From contig JAUXRX010000024.1 of NCBI GenBank assembly GCA_030681645.1, positions 186,001 through 250,000 of the forward strand: a DNA stretch of 64,000 nucleotides. Direction: 5' to 3'. The position numbers and the translations under genes are program-made. Source of the stretch: Archangium sp. (GTDB lineage Bacteria > Myxococcota > Myxococcia > Myxococcales > Myxococcaceae). Shown here piece by piece: positions 51,621 to 59,722 of the stretch; the stretch's first letter is position 1; every line of letters starts with the position of its first letter. The notes under the pieces were generated by a model. It saw nothing but the letters and a program-made list of their open reading frames with translations. It made no database searches and was not told the origin of the DNA.

Positions 51621-53237
51621 ATGCGCCAGCGAAAAACCAAGTTCATCTTCACCACCGGCGGCGTCGTGAGTTCCCTGGGCAAGGGAATGGCCTCAGCCTC
51701 GATGGGCGCGCTGCTCGAGAACCGCGGCCTCGACATCACGCTGGTGAAGTTGGACCCCTACATCAACGTGGACCCGGGCACGATGAGCCCGACCCAGCAC
51801 GGCGAGGTGTACGTCACCGACGACGGCGCCGAGACCGATCTCGACCTCGGTCACTACGAGCGCTTCACCAGCTCGCACATGTCGCGGCTCAACAACTTCA
51901 CCACCGGGCGCGTGTACCACTCGGTGATCACCAAGGAGCGGCGCGGCGAGTACCTGGGCAAGACCGTGCAGGTGATTCCGCACATCACCGATGAGATCAA
52001 GGCGATGATCTTCGCGGCCGCGGAAGGCCACGAGGTGGTGTTGATCGAGGTGGGCGGCACGGTGGGCGACATCGAGTCGTTGCCCTTCCTCGAGGCGATC
52101 CGCCAGATCCGCTACGACGTGGGCGCGGGCAACACCTGCTACGTGCACCTGACGCTGCTCCCGTACATCGCGGCGGCCGGCGAGGTGAAGACCAAGCCCA
52201 CGCAGCACTCGGTGATGAAGCTGCGCGAGATCGGCATTCAGCCCGACGTGCTCATCTGCCGCACCGATCGGCAGATCGGCAAGGAGATCAGGGACAAGAT
52301 CGCCATGTTCTGCAACGTGGACACCGGCAACGTGTTCACCTCGCCGGACGTCGCGAGCATCTACGAGCTGCCGCTCGAGTTTCACCGGCAGGGGCTCGAC
52401 GAGCGGGTGGCCGAGATCCTCAACATCTGGACGCGCGGCCCCAAGCTGGAGAAGTGGGAGCGCATCGTCGAGACCGTCACCCACCCCGGCAAGGGCGAGG
52501 TGCGCATCGGCATCGTGGGCAAGTACACGGAGCTGCGCGAGTCGTACAAGTCGCTCAACGAGTCGCTCATTCATGGCGGCATCGCAAACGACTGCAAGGT
52601 GACGCTGGTCTTCGTCGACTCGCAGGAAGTGGAGACGAAGGGCGCCGAGGCGATGTTGTCCGACTGCCACGCGGTGCTGGTGCCCGGTGGGTTCGGCGTG
52701 CGCGGCACGGAAGGCAAGATCCTCGCGGTGAAGTACGCGCGCGAGAAGAAGGTGCCGTTCTTCGGCATCTGCCTGGGGCTGCAGATGGCGGTCATCGAGT
52801 ACGCGCGCAACGTGGTCGGGCTGACCGGCGCGAACTCGCTCGAGTTCGACGAGAAGACCCCGCACCCGGTGGTCACCATCATGGAGTCGCAGGTCGGCGT
52901 GAAGGACAAGGGCGGCACCATGCGGCTGGGCGCGTACAACTGCGCGCTCAAGCCCGGCTCGCTCGCACAGCGGCTGTACGGCGCCGACACCATCAGCGAG
53001 CGGCACCGTCACCGCTTCGAGGTGAACAACCAGTACCGCGGCAAGCTGGGTGAAGCGGGCCTGGTGTTCTCGGGCACGAACCCCGAGCTCGATCTGGTGG
53101 AGATGGTCGAGCTCGAGGGTCACCCGCACTTCGTGGGCTGCCAGTTCCACCCCGAGTTCAAGAGCAAGCCGTTCGCGCCGCACCCGCTGTTCTCGGGGTT
53201 CATCCGCGCGGCGCTGCTGCAGCGGGACCGGAAGTAA
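51621..53237 (+). CDS. pyrG: CTP synthase
   Basis: 538 residues from ATG 51621 (MRQRKTKFIFTTGGVVSSLG). It makes CTP from UTP, ATP and glutamine. Synthetase half: GVVSSLGKGMASASMGALLE, LDPYINVDPGTMSPTQHGEV, EVGGTVGDIESLPFLEAIRQ. Glutaminase half: nucleophile Cys in FFGICLGLQMA, with His and Glu in QFHPEFKS. Length is standard. CTP is needed by KdsB elsewhere in this window. Repeat copy 7 follows the stop. Confidence 0.97.
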   Translation: MRQRKTKFIFTTGGVVSSLGKGMASASMGALLENRGLDITLVKLDPYINVDPGTMSPTQHGEVYVTDDGAETDLDLGHYERFTSSHMSRLNNFTTGRVYHSVITKERRGEYLGKTVQVIPHITDEIKAMIFAAAEGHEVVLIEVGGTVGDIESLPFLEAIRQIRYDVGAGNTCYVHLTLLPYIAAAGEVKTKPTQHSVMKLREIGIQPDVLICRTDRQIGKEIRDKIAMFCNVDTGNVFTSPDVASIYELPLEFHRQGLDERVAEILNIWTRGPKLEKWERIVETVTHPGKGEVRIGIVGKYTELRESYKSLNESLIHGGIANDCKVTLVFVDSQEVETKGAEAMLSDCHAVLVPGGFGVRGTEGKILAVKYAREKKVPFFGICLGLQMAVIEYARNVVGLTGANSLEFDEKTPHPVVTIMESQVGVKDKGGTMRLGAYNCALKPGSLAQRLYGADTISERHRHRFEVNNQYRGKLGEAGLVFSGTNPELDLVEMVELEGHPHFVGCQFHPEFKSKPFAPHPLFSGFIRAALLQRDRK

Positions 53238-53250
53238 GTCGAAAAGCAGT

Positions 53251-53288
53251 TCCCTCTCCCCGAGGGGGAGAGGGTCAGGGAGAGGGCA
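53251..53288 (+). repeat. Palindromic repeat family 1, copy 7 (supplies a stop codon)
   Basis: TCCCTCTCCCC and GGGGGAGAGGG arms with tail TCAGGGAGAGGGC. On the minus strand the tail encodes the last residues (LPSP) and TGA of the gene at 53275. Confidence 0.82.
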
Positions 53289-53667
53289 AGCACCCCGCGT
53301 CGAGTTCGCGGAGCGAGTACTCGGAGCAACCCGCACGACAGCAGCAATCAGGGATCGGTACCGAACGCCACCGGCCATCTCCCCACTCCTCACACTCTCG
53401 CGGGACAAATCTGTCCCAGAGGTAGGTCTGAAGGTCTGCCAACCCATCACCGTTCTCATCGATTTCGAGTTCGGTGACAAAATGTGACTCGGTGACGCAC
53501 CCGAAGACTTCCTTCGGCGACCACCTGGAGCAGCGCTCAAGGTACCAGTTCCCCTGGAAGAGCATCGGACGCAGCGGAAGGTGAGGCCGATTCATCAGTG
53601 CCCAACCGGCAAATGCGAGAAACGTGCAGGCCAACAGCAGACCCGCTGGCCAGAGGCGACGACTCAA
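53275..53667 (-). CDS. Membrane-anchored Cys-rich protein coupled to the ParE toxin gene
   Basis: About 130 residues if it starts at TTG 53667, which overlaps the toxin stop as TTGA; GTG 53700 is the longer option. A single N-terminal hydrophobic segment (LWPAGLLLACTFLAFAGWAL) anchors it. The outside part carries seven or so Cys (YLERCS, FGCVTE, ECEEWG, PDCCCRAGCSEY). It ends inside repeat copy 7, which provides the last residues and stop. No toxin or antitoxin motif; role unknown. Confidence 0.62.
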   Translation of the reverse strand: MSRRLWPAGLLLACTFLAFAGWALMNRPHLPLRPMLFQGNWYLERCSRWSPKEVFGCVTESHFVTELEIDENGDGLADLQTYLWDRFVPRECEEWGDGRWRSVPIPDCCCRAGCSEYSLRELDAGCLPSP

Positions 53668-53957
53668 GGGGCCCCTACCGGTCGCTGAGCTGGATGCCAA
53701 ACGCGAAGGACGACCACTCGCGTAGTGTGGACTTCGTAGAAGAGGAGAAAGCGTGACCGTCTCAGGACAAGGCGACGCGTCTCGGACGTTGATGATCGAC
53801 CCCTCACGCGCTGTCCCACGCGGGGCATCGCCTGGAGCAGCATGGCTGCGGCACTGACCTCGTCGCTGAAGATGTTCTTCGCGTCGCGGTTCTCACGCCA
53901 CCAGATATCGGCTGCGACGACGTCCTGGAAAGCGCGAGAGGACCAGCTGACATCCAC
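53664..53957 (-). CDS. parE: ParE/RelE-family toxin
   Basis: 97 residues. ParE/RelE fold signs: N-terminal SSRAFQDVVAADIWWRENRD helix pair, MPRVGQRVRG turn, and the C-terminal strands RRLVLRRSRFLLFYEV and VVVLRVWHPAQRP. ParE toxins poison DNA gyrase, RelE toxins cleave mRNA; the sequence alone leaves this open, though the ADIWWREN form is ParE-like. It starts immediately after the antitoxin stop. gyrA of this genome lies 7 kb away. Confidence 0.87.
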   Translation of the reverse strand: MDVSWSSRAFQDVVAADIWWRENRDAKNIFSDEVSAAAMLLQAMPRVGQRVRGRSSTSETRRLVLRRSRFLLFYEVHTTRVVVLRVWHPAQRPVGAP

Positions 53958-54179
53958 TCACCGCCGACGGGCGAGCGCTGCGAGGACGGTCTGAGTGTCG
54001 ACCAGATTCCCCTGCCTGACGCTCTCCGCCGCCTCCATCAACGCCGCCCACTCCGCGTCCGTCACCTCGATCCCGTCGCCGTCTTCCTCGTGAAGACGAA
54101 CGTCAACCTCTGCGCCATCCGGCAGTTCCTCCTCCAGGATCACGACCCGACCCGAAACACGACCGCGTGCGACTCGCAT
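53958..54179 (-). CDS. Antitoxin of the ParE/RelE pair
   Basis: 73 residues from ATG 54179, chosen over upstream starts because MRVARGRVSGRVVILEEELP gives a normal short antitoxin. Acidic (DGAEVDVRLHEEDGDGIEVT), with a helical C-terminus (AALMEAAESVRQGNLVDTQT) suited to covering the toxin. The N-terminal GRVVILEEELP...AEVDVRL pattern resembles DUF104/AbrB-like antitoxins. Zero spacing to the toxin gene. Confidence 0.8.
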   Translation of the reverse strand: MRVARGRVSGRVVILEEELPDGAEVDVRLHEEDGDGIEVTDAEWAALMEAAESVRQGNLVDTQTVLAALARRR

Positions 54180-54262
54180 GTGCCCACCATCCCAAACAAA
54201 CGAAGTACTACTCAAGAGACCAACCCGCCCTCCGAACAGGAGGACGGGCAGCACCACTCCTC

Positions 54263-54952
54263 TCAGCTGCCGTACGGGTTCGCCTGGTTCTGGTTGATGT
54301 CGCGAGCCAGCCAGTGGTTCGTGCTCTGGATGCTCACCATCGTCACCAGCACCGCGTCGCGCTCATCGGCCGTGAGGTCCGCGCCGAGGTACGCCTTGCC
54401 GAACTGGTAGTACTCGAAGCTCGCGATCCACCGGCCGTTGCGGCGAATGTGGAAGCCCGACGGCCGCATCGGCGCGCCCGAGGCCATCTGATCGGTCGAC
54501 TCGAGATCGAGCGAGATCTCACCGACCTTCACCGAGCCCTGGAACACCTGGCGCTTCGCCTCATCGACCAGCAGCTCGAACCCGGAACCGCCGCACTTGT
54601 ACGTGTGCTTCGAGAAGTCCTTGTTGCCGGCCCGCGCGCCCTGCTGCAGCGTCTCGCAGCTCACGTCGAGCACCGGGTTCGCGCCGCGCTTCACGATGAA
54701 CGAGCGCTGCTGGTGCTGCTTCGCGTTTCCGATGCTCTGACCCCAGGGAAGCTTCACGCTCATGCCGACCGTCTTCTGCACGGCGAACTTCACCTCGGGG
54801 ATCTCGTAGTCGAGCAGCTTCGTGCGCGCGTTGATGCCCTGCTCGAACGGCGCGACGGTCGGAGGCACTGCAAGGTTGGGCAGCTTGATGTTGCGGGGAC
54901 CGCAGGCGGTGAAGGCAAACGCGGCGAGGGCGATGACGAAGAAGCGGTTCAT
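54263..54952 (-). CDS. Hypothetical lipoprotein
   Basis: 229 residues from ATG 54952. Signal peptide and lipobox (MNRFFVIALAAFAFTACGPR). Mature protein is mixed alpha/beta with two Cys (DVSCETLQQG, HTYKCGGSGFELLVDEAK) and a Gln/Asn-rich end (INQNQANPYGS). The KCGGSGF...DEAKRQVFQGSV segment looks like a beta-sandwich edge. No family recognised; envelope location only is predicted. Confidence 0.8.
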   Translation of the reverse strand: MNRFFVIALAAFAFTACGPRNIKLPNLAVPPTVAPFEQGINARTKLLDYEIPEVKFAVQKTVGMSVKLPWGQSIGNAKQHQQRSFIVKRGANPVLDVSCETLQQGARAGNKDFSKHTYKCGGSGFELLVDEAKRQVFQGSVKVGEISLDLESTDQMASGAPMRPSGFHIRRNGRWIASFEYYQFGKAYLGADLTADERDAVLVTMVSIQSTNHWLARDINQNQANPYGS

Positions 54953-55072
54953 GGTGGGCTTTCTGGAGTTGGGGTGAACGGCGGACCTCGCCTGTGCGGC
55001 CTGCGTGCCAACGCAACCGCCTGATTCCCTGTGGACTGAGACGGAAACGGGGTCCCGGTGGGGGGACGCTTC

Positions 55073-55117
55073 GCCCCTCACCCCGGCCCTCTCCCCGCTG
55101 ACGCAGGGAGAGGGAGA
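55073..55117 (-). repeat. Palindromic repeat family 1, copy 8
   Basis: CCCCTCACCCCGG tail at the left, then CTCTCCCC and AGGGAGAGGGAGA arms, 17 bp before the kdsA start. Confidence 0.85.
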
Positions 55118-55133
55118 CTGGTATTGGGCCTTC

Positions 55134-55964
55134 ATGCCCACGCCGTCCATCACCCTCGCTGGCGCCACCGTTGGCCCCGGCAATCCGCTCTTCGTCATCG
55201 CCGGCCCCGACGTCATCGAGGCCGAAGACTTCGCCATCCGCCACGCGAAGCGGCTCAAGGAGATCTGCGCGAAGTTCGGCGTGCCGTACGCCTTCAAGTG
55301 CAGCTTCGACAAAGCCAACCGCACCTCGATCAAGTCGTACCGCGGCCCCGGGCTCGTCGAAGGCCTGCGCGTGCTGGCCAAGGTGAAGAAGGAGGCCGGC
55401 GTCGCGATCCTCACCGACGTGCACGAGATCTCCCAGGTGGCCGCGGTCGCCAAGGTCGCCGACATCATCCAGGTGCCCGCCTTCATGTCGCGCCAGACCG
55501 ATCTCATCGTCGCCGTGGCGAAGACCGGCAAGGGCGTGAACATCAAGAAGGGCCAGTTCATCGCCCCGAAGGACTTCGCTCACCAGGCGAAGAAGGCCTT
55601 CGACTCCGGCAACCTGAACGTGCTCGCCACCGAGCGCGGCGCCACGTTCGGTTACAACAACCTCGTGGTCGACATGCGCGGCTTCGCCCAGATGCGCGAG
55701 GCCGGCCTCGTCACCTGCTTCGACGCCACGCACTCGGTGCAGCTGCCTTCAGCTGGCGACGGTGAGACGGCCGGTGAGCGGAAGTTCGTGGGACTGCTCG
55801 CGCGCAGCGCCGCCGCGGCCGGCATCGACGCGCTGTTCACCGAGGTGCACGAGAACCCCGACAAGGCGCTCTGCGACGGCCCCTGCTCGCTCACCTTCGA
55901 GCTCTTCGAAGAGACGCTGCGCGACGTGCTCGCCATTCGCCGCGCGCTGGGGCACCAGAAGTGA
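55134..55964 (+). CDS. kdsA: 3-deoxy-8-phosphooctulonate synthase
   Basis: 276 residues from ATG 55134. It condenses PEP with arabinose 5-phosphate to KDO 8-phosphate. KdsA signatures: FVIAGPDVIEAEDFAIRHA, FKCSFDKANRTSIKSYRGPG, ILTDVHE, VPAFMSRQTDL, NIKKGQF, ATERGATFGYNNLVVDMR, FDATHSVQLP. The 4-bp overlap with kdsC (GTGA) makes a KDO unit. The frame is open upstream to 55005 but passes through repeat copy 8, so the internal ATG is preferred. Confidence 0.96.
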   Translation: MPTPSITLAGATVGPGNPLFVIAGPDVIEAEDFAIRHAKRLKEICAKFGVPYAFKCSFDKANRTSIKSYRGPGLVEGLRVLAKVKKEAGVAILTDVHEISQVAAVAKVADIIQVPAFMSRQTDLIVAVAKTGKGVNIKKGQFIAPKDFAHQAKKAFDSGNLNVLATERGATFGYNNLVVDMRGFAQMREAGLVTCFDATHSVQLPSAGDGETAGERKFVGLLARSAAAAGIDALFTEVHENPDKALCDGPCSLTFELFEETLRDVLAIRRALGHQK

Positions 55965-56482
55965 CGCCTGCCGACCGCGCCGCGCACATCAAGGCCATCG
56001 TCTTCGACGTCGACGGCGTGCTCACCGACGGCGGCCTCTGGTACGGCCCCGCCGGCGAGGTGATGAAGCGCTTCGACGTGAAGGACGGCCACGCGATGGT
56101 GCTCGCGCGCCTCACCGGCCTGCCCATCGCCATCCTCACCGCCCGCAACTCGCCCATCGTCGAGACGCGCGCCCAGGAGCTCAAGCTGGCGAAGGTCTTC
56201 CAGGGCCGCCGCGAGAAGGGCCCCGCGTTCGAGGAGCTCTGCGCCGAGCTCGGCTTCCCCTGCGCAGAGGTCGCCTACATGGGCGACGACGTGAATGATC
56301 TCCCGGCCTTGAGCCGCGCGGGGCTCTCGGGCTGCCCAGCGGACGCCGTCCCCCAGGTGCGAGAGGCAGTGCACTTCGTCTCCGCCCGTGTGGGGGGCCA
56401 TGGCGCCGCCCGGGAGCTCGTCGAGCTGGTCCTGCACGCCACCGGTCGCTGGGAACAAGCGCTCGAGCACGCGCGGAAGTAA
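55961..56482 (+). CDS. kdsC: KDO-8-phosphate phosphatase (HAD family)
   Basis: 173 residues, GTG start. HAD motif I FDVDGVLTDG (nucleophile Asp), motif II ILTARNSP (Thr), Lys in GRREKGPAF, and motif IV YMGDDVNDLPAL. It removes phosphate from KDO 8-phosphate to give KDO. Length matches KdsC tetramer subunits. Starts within the kdsA stop. Confidence 0.93.
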   Translation: MTPADRAAHIKAIVFDVDGVLTDGGLWYGPAGEVMKRFDVKDGHAMVLARLTGLPIAILTARNSPIVETRAQELKLAKVFQGRREKGPAFEELCAELGFPCAEVAYMGDDVNDLPALSRAGLSGCPADAVPQVREAVHFVSARVGGHGAARELVELVLHATGRWEQALEHARK

Positions 56483-56495
56483 GCTCCCCCCCGTC

Positions 56496-57269
56496 ATGGC
56501 GCTCAGATCCAACGTCGGGAAGCTGAAGGATCTCCTCTTGAAGGCCCGGCTCATCGACGAGTTCCAGGCGCGCGCCGCCATGGGACGCCTCGAGCAATGG
56601 GGAGGCCGCCTCACCGGCATCATCGTCGACATGGGCTTCGTCGATGACGAGACGCTGATGAACACGCTGAGCAAGGCGCTCAACCTGCCCACCATTCACC
56701 TCGGCATGGTGCAGCGCGACGGCGCGCTCCTCTCGAAGCTCGACGCCGAGTTCTGCACCGAGCACGGCCTCTTCCCCGTCAGCCTGCAGAACCGCGTCGC
56801 CACCATCGCGGTGAGCGACCCCACCGAGCTCGACACCATCGACGCCCTCTCCTCGAAGCTCGGCGTGCGCGTGCAGATCGCCGTGGCCTCGGAGAACGAG
56901 ATCCGCGCGGCGATCCAGAAGCACTACCACGGCAAGGTCACCCCGGCGACGCGCGACAAGAACCGCGCCCGCGACGCGCACATCTCGGCCACCTCGGGTG
57001 AGGTCTTCGAGCTCGACACCACCAGCCCCACCCGGCCCACCAACTCGTCTTCGAACGTGTCGCCGCAGCAGCAGTGGATGAACAAGCCCCCGTCGGCCAA
57101 CACCATGCTCGACGAGTTCCTCGACGAGGGTGACAGCCCCCCGAAGGCCCAGGGCTTCACCGCCGAAGAGGTCGCCCGCATCGAGGCCGCCCAGGTGAAC
57201 CAGGGGAAGGCCGCGGCGATCCTCAGGGCGCTCCAGGCGCTGCTCACCGAGAAGGGCTACCTGCGCTGA
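56496..57269 (+). CDS. GspE N-terminal domain protein
   Basis: 257 residues from ATG 56496, 13 bp after kdsC. Residues about 1-150 match the type II secretion ATPase N-terminal (T2SSE_N/MshEN) fold: GRLTGIIVDMGFVDDETLMN, LSKALNLPTIHLGMVQRDGA, ATIAVSDPTELDTIDALSSK, LGVRVQIAVASENEIRAAIQ. The rest is a Ser/Thr/Pro linker and a helical tail. There is no ATPase. Such stand-alone domains are known in myxobacteria and may bind c-di-GMP or a secretion/pilus partner; this is inference. Confidence 0.87.
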   Translation: MALRSNVGKLKDLLLKARLIDEFQARAAMGRLEQWGGRLTGIIVDMGFVDDETLMNTLSKALNLPTIHLGMVQRDGALLSKLDAEFCTEHGLFPVSLQNRVATIAVSDPTELDTIDALSSKLGVRVQIAVASENEIRAAIQKHYHGKVTPATRDKNRARDAHISATSGEVFELDTTSPTRPTNSSSNVSPQQQWMNKPPSANTMLDEFLDEGDSPPKAQGFTAEEVARIEAAQVNQGKAAAILRALQALLTEKGYLR

Positions 57270-57336
57270 GCGGTCCACTCCGCTCGCAGGGTGGCCGAAA
57301 TAGCGGAGGGGCCCGTTCATCCCGCGGAGCGGTGCC

Positions 57337-57351
57337 GAGACGGTCCGTCTC
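57337..57351. promoter_or_regulatory. 15-bp inverted repeat, possible operator
   Basis: GAGACGG-T-CCGTCTC in the 222-bp gap before the gene at 57492. Arms are perfect. Role unknown. Confidence 0.35.
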
Positions 57352-57491
57352 CCGCGCAGGTCTGAGGTCACGCTCCACTTCCGCTCTCGTGCGCCGAGAA
57401 CCCGCTCTCGTCGCGACGTGATCGAGCGCGTGGCAAGCCACCTGCAGTGGTGAGTCTCCGCGGGCGATCCTGCCCCTGTTCGGAGAACACG

Positions 57492-58274
57492 ATGATCTAC
57501 GTGATGGAGTGCGGTCCGGTCTTTCACTCGAAGCGCGCGCAGTGGGTGGTCCTCTCGCTCGACTCGTCGACGCGACGGGTGATGACGCGCGTCGCTCCCA
57601 CGCGCGAAGAGGCACGCCAGTCGATGCGCGCCGACCTCGGCGGGGCACCTGCCGCCTGCTGCCCGTCGCTCGCGGGCCTGGGCTGGGAAGTGCAGCCGCC
57701 ACCCGATGAAGTGCTCGCGCTCACCGCGGTCACCCTCGTCGGGCTCGAGCACCAGGACGTCCTGGGGCCGCTCGCGTTCTCCCGCCAGACCGAGGCGCTG
57801 CTGCGCGCCGGCGCGATGTTCCTCGACACCGCCCCGTGGCGGCAGTTCAACGCGTACGAGCCGCTCCACGTCACCTTCGGGGGCGAGGTGACCCGGGTGG
57901 TCGCGGTGGGAGGCTCCGGCACGCTGCCACCGAGCTTGATCATGCTGCCCGATCAGCCCGCGTTCGAGCGTGCGCAGCGCGACGCCAGGGCAAAGGGCGG
58001 CTTCGACGACGCGGTGATCATCGGCCTCGACGATCCGCCCGATCTCGTCAGCGACACCATCGAGCTCGCCTTCGGGGAGGCGTTTCACCCGCGCCTGCTC
58101 CGCTTGCACCGCGGCAAGCCGACGAGCTTCAGCGCAGACGATCTCTTGCGCCTCACGGCGGCGCTGGCCGCGGTGACCTCGCTCGCCGCCGGCAGGGCCG
58201 TCGGCCGCGCAGTGGTGGGTGAGCTCGAGGCGATCGTCGTGCCCTGCCGCGCGCAGCCCAGCCAGCGGAACTGA
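57492..58274 (+). CDS. Hypothetical protein
   Basis: 260 residues from ATG 57492 (MIYVMECGPVFHSKRAQWVV). No signal peptide or membrane helix. Mixed alpha/beta with TREEARQSMRADLGGAPAAC, DVLGPLAFSRQTEALLRAGA, IELAFGEAFHPRLLRLHRGK and an Ala-rich helix near the end. I do not recognise the family. It stands alone, after a 222-bp gap that holds a 15-bp inverted repeat. Confidence 0.7.
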   Translation: MIYVMECGPVFHSKRAQWVVLSLDSSTRRVMTRVAPTREEARQSMRADLGGAPAACCPSLAGLGWEVQPPPDEVLALTAVTLVGLEHQDVLGPLAFSRQTEALLRAGAMFLDTAPWRQFNAYEPLHVTFGGEVTRVVAVGGSGTLPPSLIMLPDQPAFERAQRDARAKGGFDDAVIIGLDDPPDLVSDTIELAFGEAFHPRLLRLHRGKPTSFSADDLLRLTAALAAVTSLAAGRAVGRAVVGELEAIVVPCRAQPSQRN

Positions 58275-58366
58275 GCCCCGCGCCCGTGAGCAGAGCTGGC
58301 ATCGCCTCAACTGAGCCTCGGGGTGCTGGAGCGTGAACGGCGTTCGCAGGCCCCGCACCAGACCCG

Positions 58367-59020
58367 TCATTCCACCTGCATCGCCGAGACGCGCTCTCCT
58401 TCATGCCCCTCGGCAAACTCGAAGAGGACCCGTTGCGCTGGTTGCGAGCCCAGGACCACCGCCCCGGTCGCGAGGGCCGTCCGCTGCGTCTCCCGGTAGA
58501 GGAGCCGGTCTGCGCTCAAGGTGAGCGGCTCGCCCTCATGCTCCATCACCGAGGCCACTCCGGTGACCACGGCCCAGGCGCCGACCGGGTCCCACTCGAG
58601 GGCACGGCCCTGGTGGCGAACGAAGGGTCCGTGCGTAAGCTCGAAGGGCGCCTCGCACAACACCACCCGATCGCGCCGGAGGCGCAAGGTGCTGCCGGAG
58701 AAGGTCCAGCCGGCGGCGGCACCCCGCACGCCTCCGCTCGCCGTTGCCGCGGTGGTGCTCAGGTCGAACTCGAGCTTGGAGATCGTCACCTCGCCCGTCG
58801 CCGTCCTGGCCGTGACGTCGTGCGCAGTCATGCTGCCGCCAACCAACCTGAGTTCCCTGGCCGCGACGCGGGCGGCCAGCTTGTCCTTGCGCCACACCCG
58901 CATCTCCACGCGGGTGAGCAGCAGCTCGTCGCGCCCCACCTTCATTTCCGGCACGCGGCAGGCGGCGAACACCCCGCCGAGCGCCAGCGCAGCCATGAGC
59001 TTTGCCTTACCGGAACTCAT
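58367..59020 (-). CDS. LptC-like lipoprotein (LPS transport candidate)
   Basis: 217 residues with a lipoprotein-type signal (LMAALALGGVFAACRVP). The mature part is a run of beta strands with the look of the OstA/LptA/LptC jelly-roll (LTRVEMRVWRKDKLAARVAA, GWTFSGSTLRLRRDRVVLCE, PLTLSADRLLYRETQRTALA). LptC carries LPS across the periplasm. The call rests on fold resemblance only; the KDO genes 2 kb away add weak support. It overlaps the preceding gene by 14 bp. Confidence 0.5.
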   Translation of the reverse strand: MSSGKAKLMAALALGGVFAACRVPEMKVGRDELLLTRVEMRVWRKDKLAARVAARELRLVGGSMTAHDVTARTATGEVTISKLEFDLSTTAATASGGVRGAAAGWTFSGSTLRLRRDRVVLCEAPFELTHGPFVRHQGRALEWDPVGAWAVVTGVASVMEHEGEPLTLSADRLLYRETQRTALATGAVVLGSQPAQRVLFEFAEGHEGERVSAMQVE

Positions 59021-59639
59021 TCTGGCAGGCGTTGCTCAAGCCACTCGCCAGGCTCTTGCACACGTCCGCACGGCTGGACCAGCTGCCCTGCGCCTGCAGC
59101 GTGCAGGGCTCGAGGCGACGGAAGCAGTTCACCATCACGTCGATCTGCTGGCGATCGGCCGTGGTGCAGACCGGGAGATGAAGTCGGCACTGCGCCTCCG
59201 AGAGGAACCGCGAAGGCACCGCCTGAGAGGAGCAGACGCCGACCGCTGACTGGTACTCGCCGAACAACTGCGAGAAGCCCGCGCAGGAGTCACCTGAGGC
59301 CAGGCTCACGCCCTGCCCTCCATCAGGGGTGGTGACGTACACGACACCGCTGGCGCCTCCTCCGCCCCCCCCAACTCCCGCTCCGCCGCCTCCACTTCCG
59401 CCTCCCGTTCCGGAGGGGGTGATGCAAGCGCCTGCGAGGCACTGTTGCCCTGTCCCACAAGCGCTACAGGTCAAGCCGCTGGTGCCGCACGCCAGCGTGC
59501 TCGTGCCACCTTCACACTGCCCGCTCGCGTTGCAGCAGCCCACGCAGTCGGTGCACTTCGAGGAAGGACCGCAGGCCGCGAGGCCCGCCGCGCCCGCGAC
59601 GAACAGGGTGAGGCTGGTGAGGAAGATGGTGGCTCGCAT
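59007..59639 (-). CDS. Cys-rich, Gly-rich lipoprotein
   Basis: 210 residues. Signal peptide and lipobox (VAGAAGLAACGPS), then a Cys-rich knot (KCTDCVGCCNASGQCEGGTS, LTCSACGTGQQCLAGAC), a flexible linker of almost pure Gly (GGGSGGGGAG...), and a helical C-terminal domain with four Cys (DSCAGFSQLFGEYQSAVGVC, CRLHLPVC, DVCKSLASGLSNACQNEF). Surface or periplasm anchored. Function unknown; the modular Cys knot plus Gly linker is typical of myxobacterial lipoproteins. Confidence 0.83.
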   Translation of the reverse strand: MRATIFLTSLTLFVAGAAGLAACGPSSKCTDCVGCCNASGQCEGGTSTLACGTSGLTCSACGTGQQCLAGACITPSGTGGGSGGGGAGVGGGGGGASGVVYVTTPDGGQGVSLASGDSCAGFSQLFGEYQSAVGVCSSQAVPSRFLSEAQCRLHLPVCTTADRQQIDVMVNCFRRLEPCTLQAQGSWSSRADVCKSLASGLSNACQNEFR

Positions 59640-59722
59640 GGAACTCCAGCAAAGAGGAGCCGCGGGCCTACCCCAACGGATTGTCGTTTCAACGCGAAAC
59701 GTCCGTGGGCAAGTGCGTGGGC

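Noticed and set aside
51693..53540. 615-codon minus-strand ORF over pyrG
   Set aside because: Antisense to a highly conserved enzyme; no motif.
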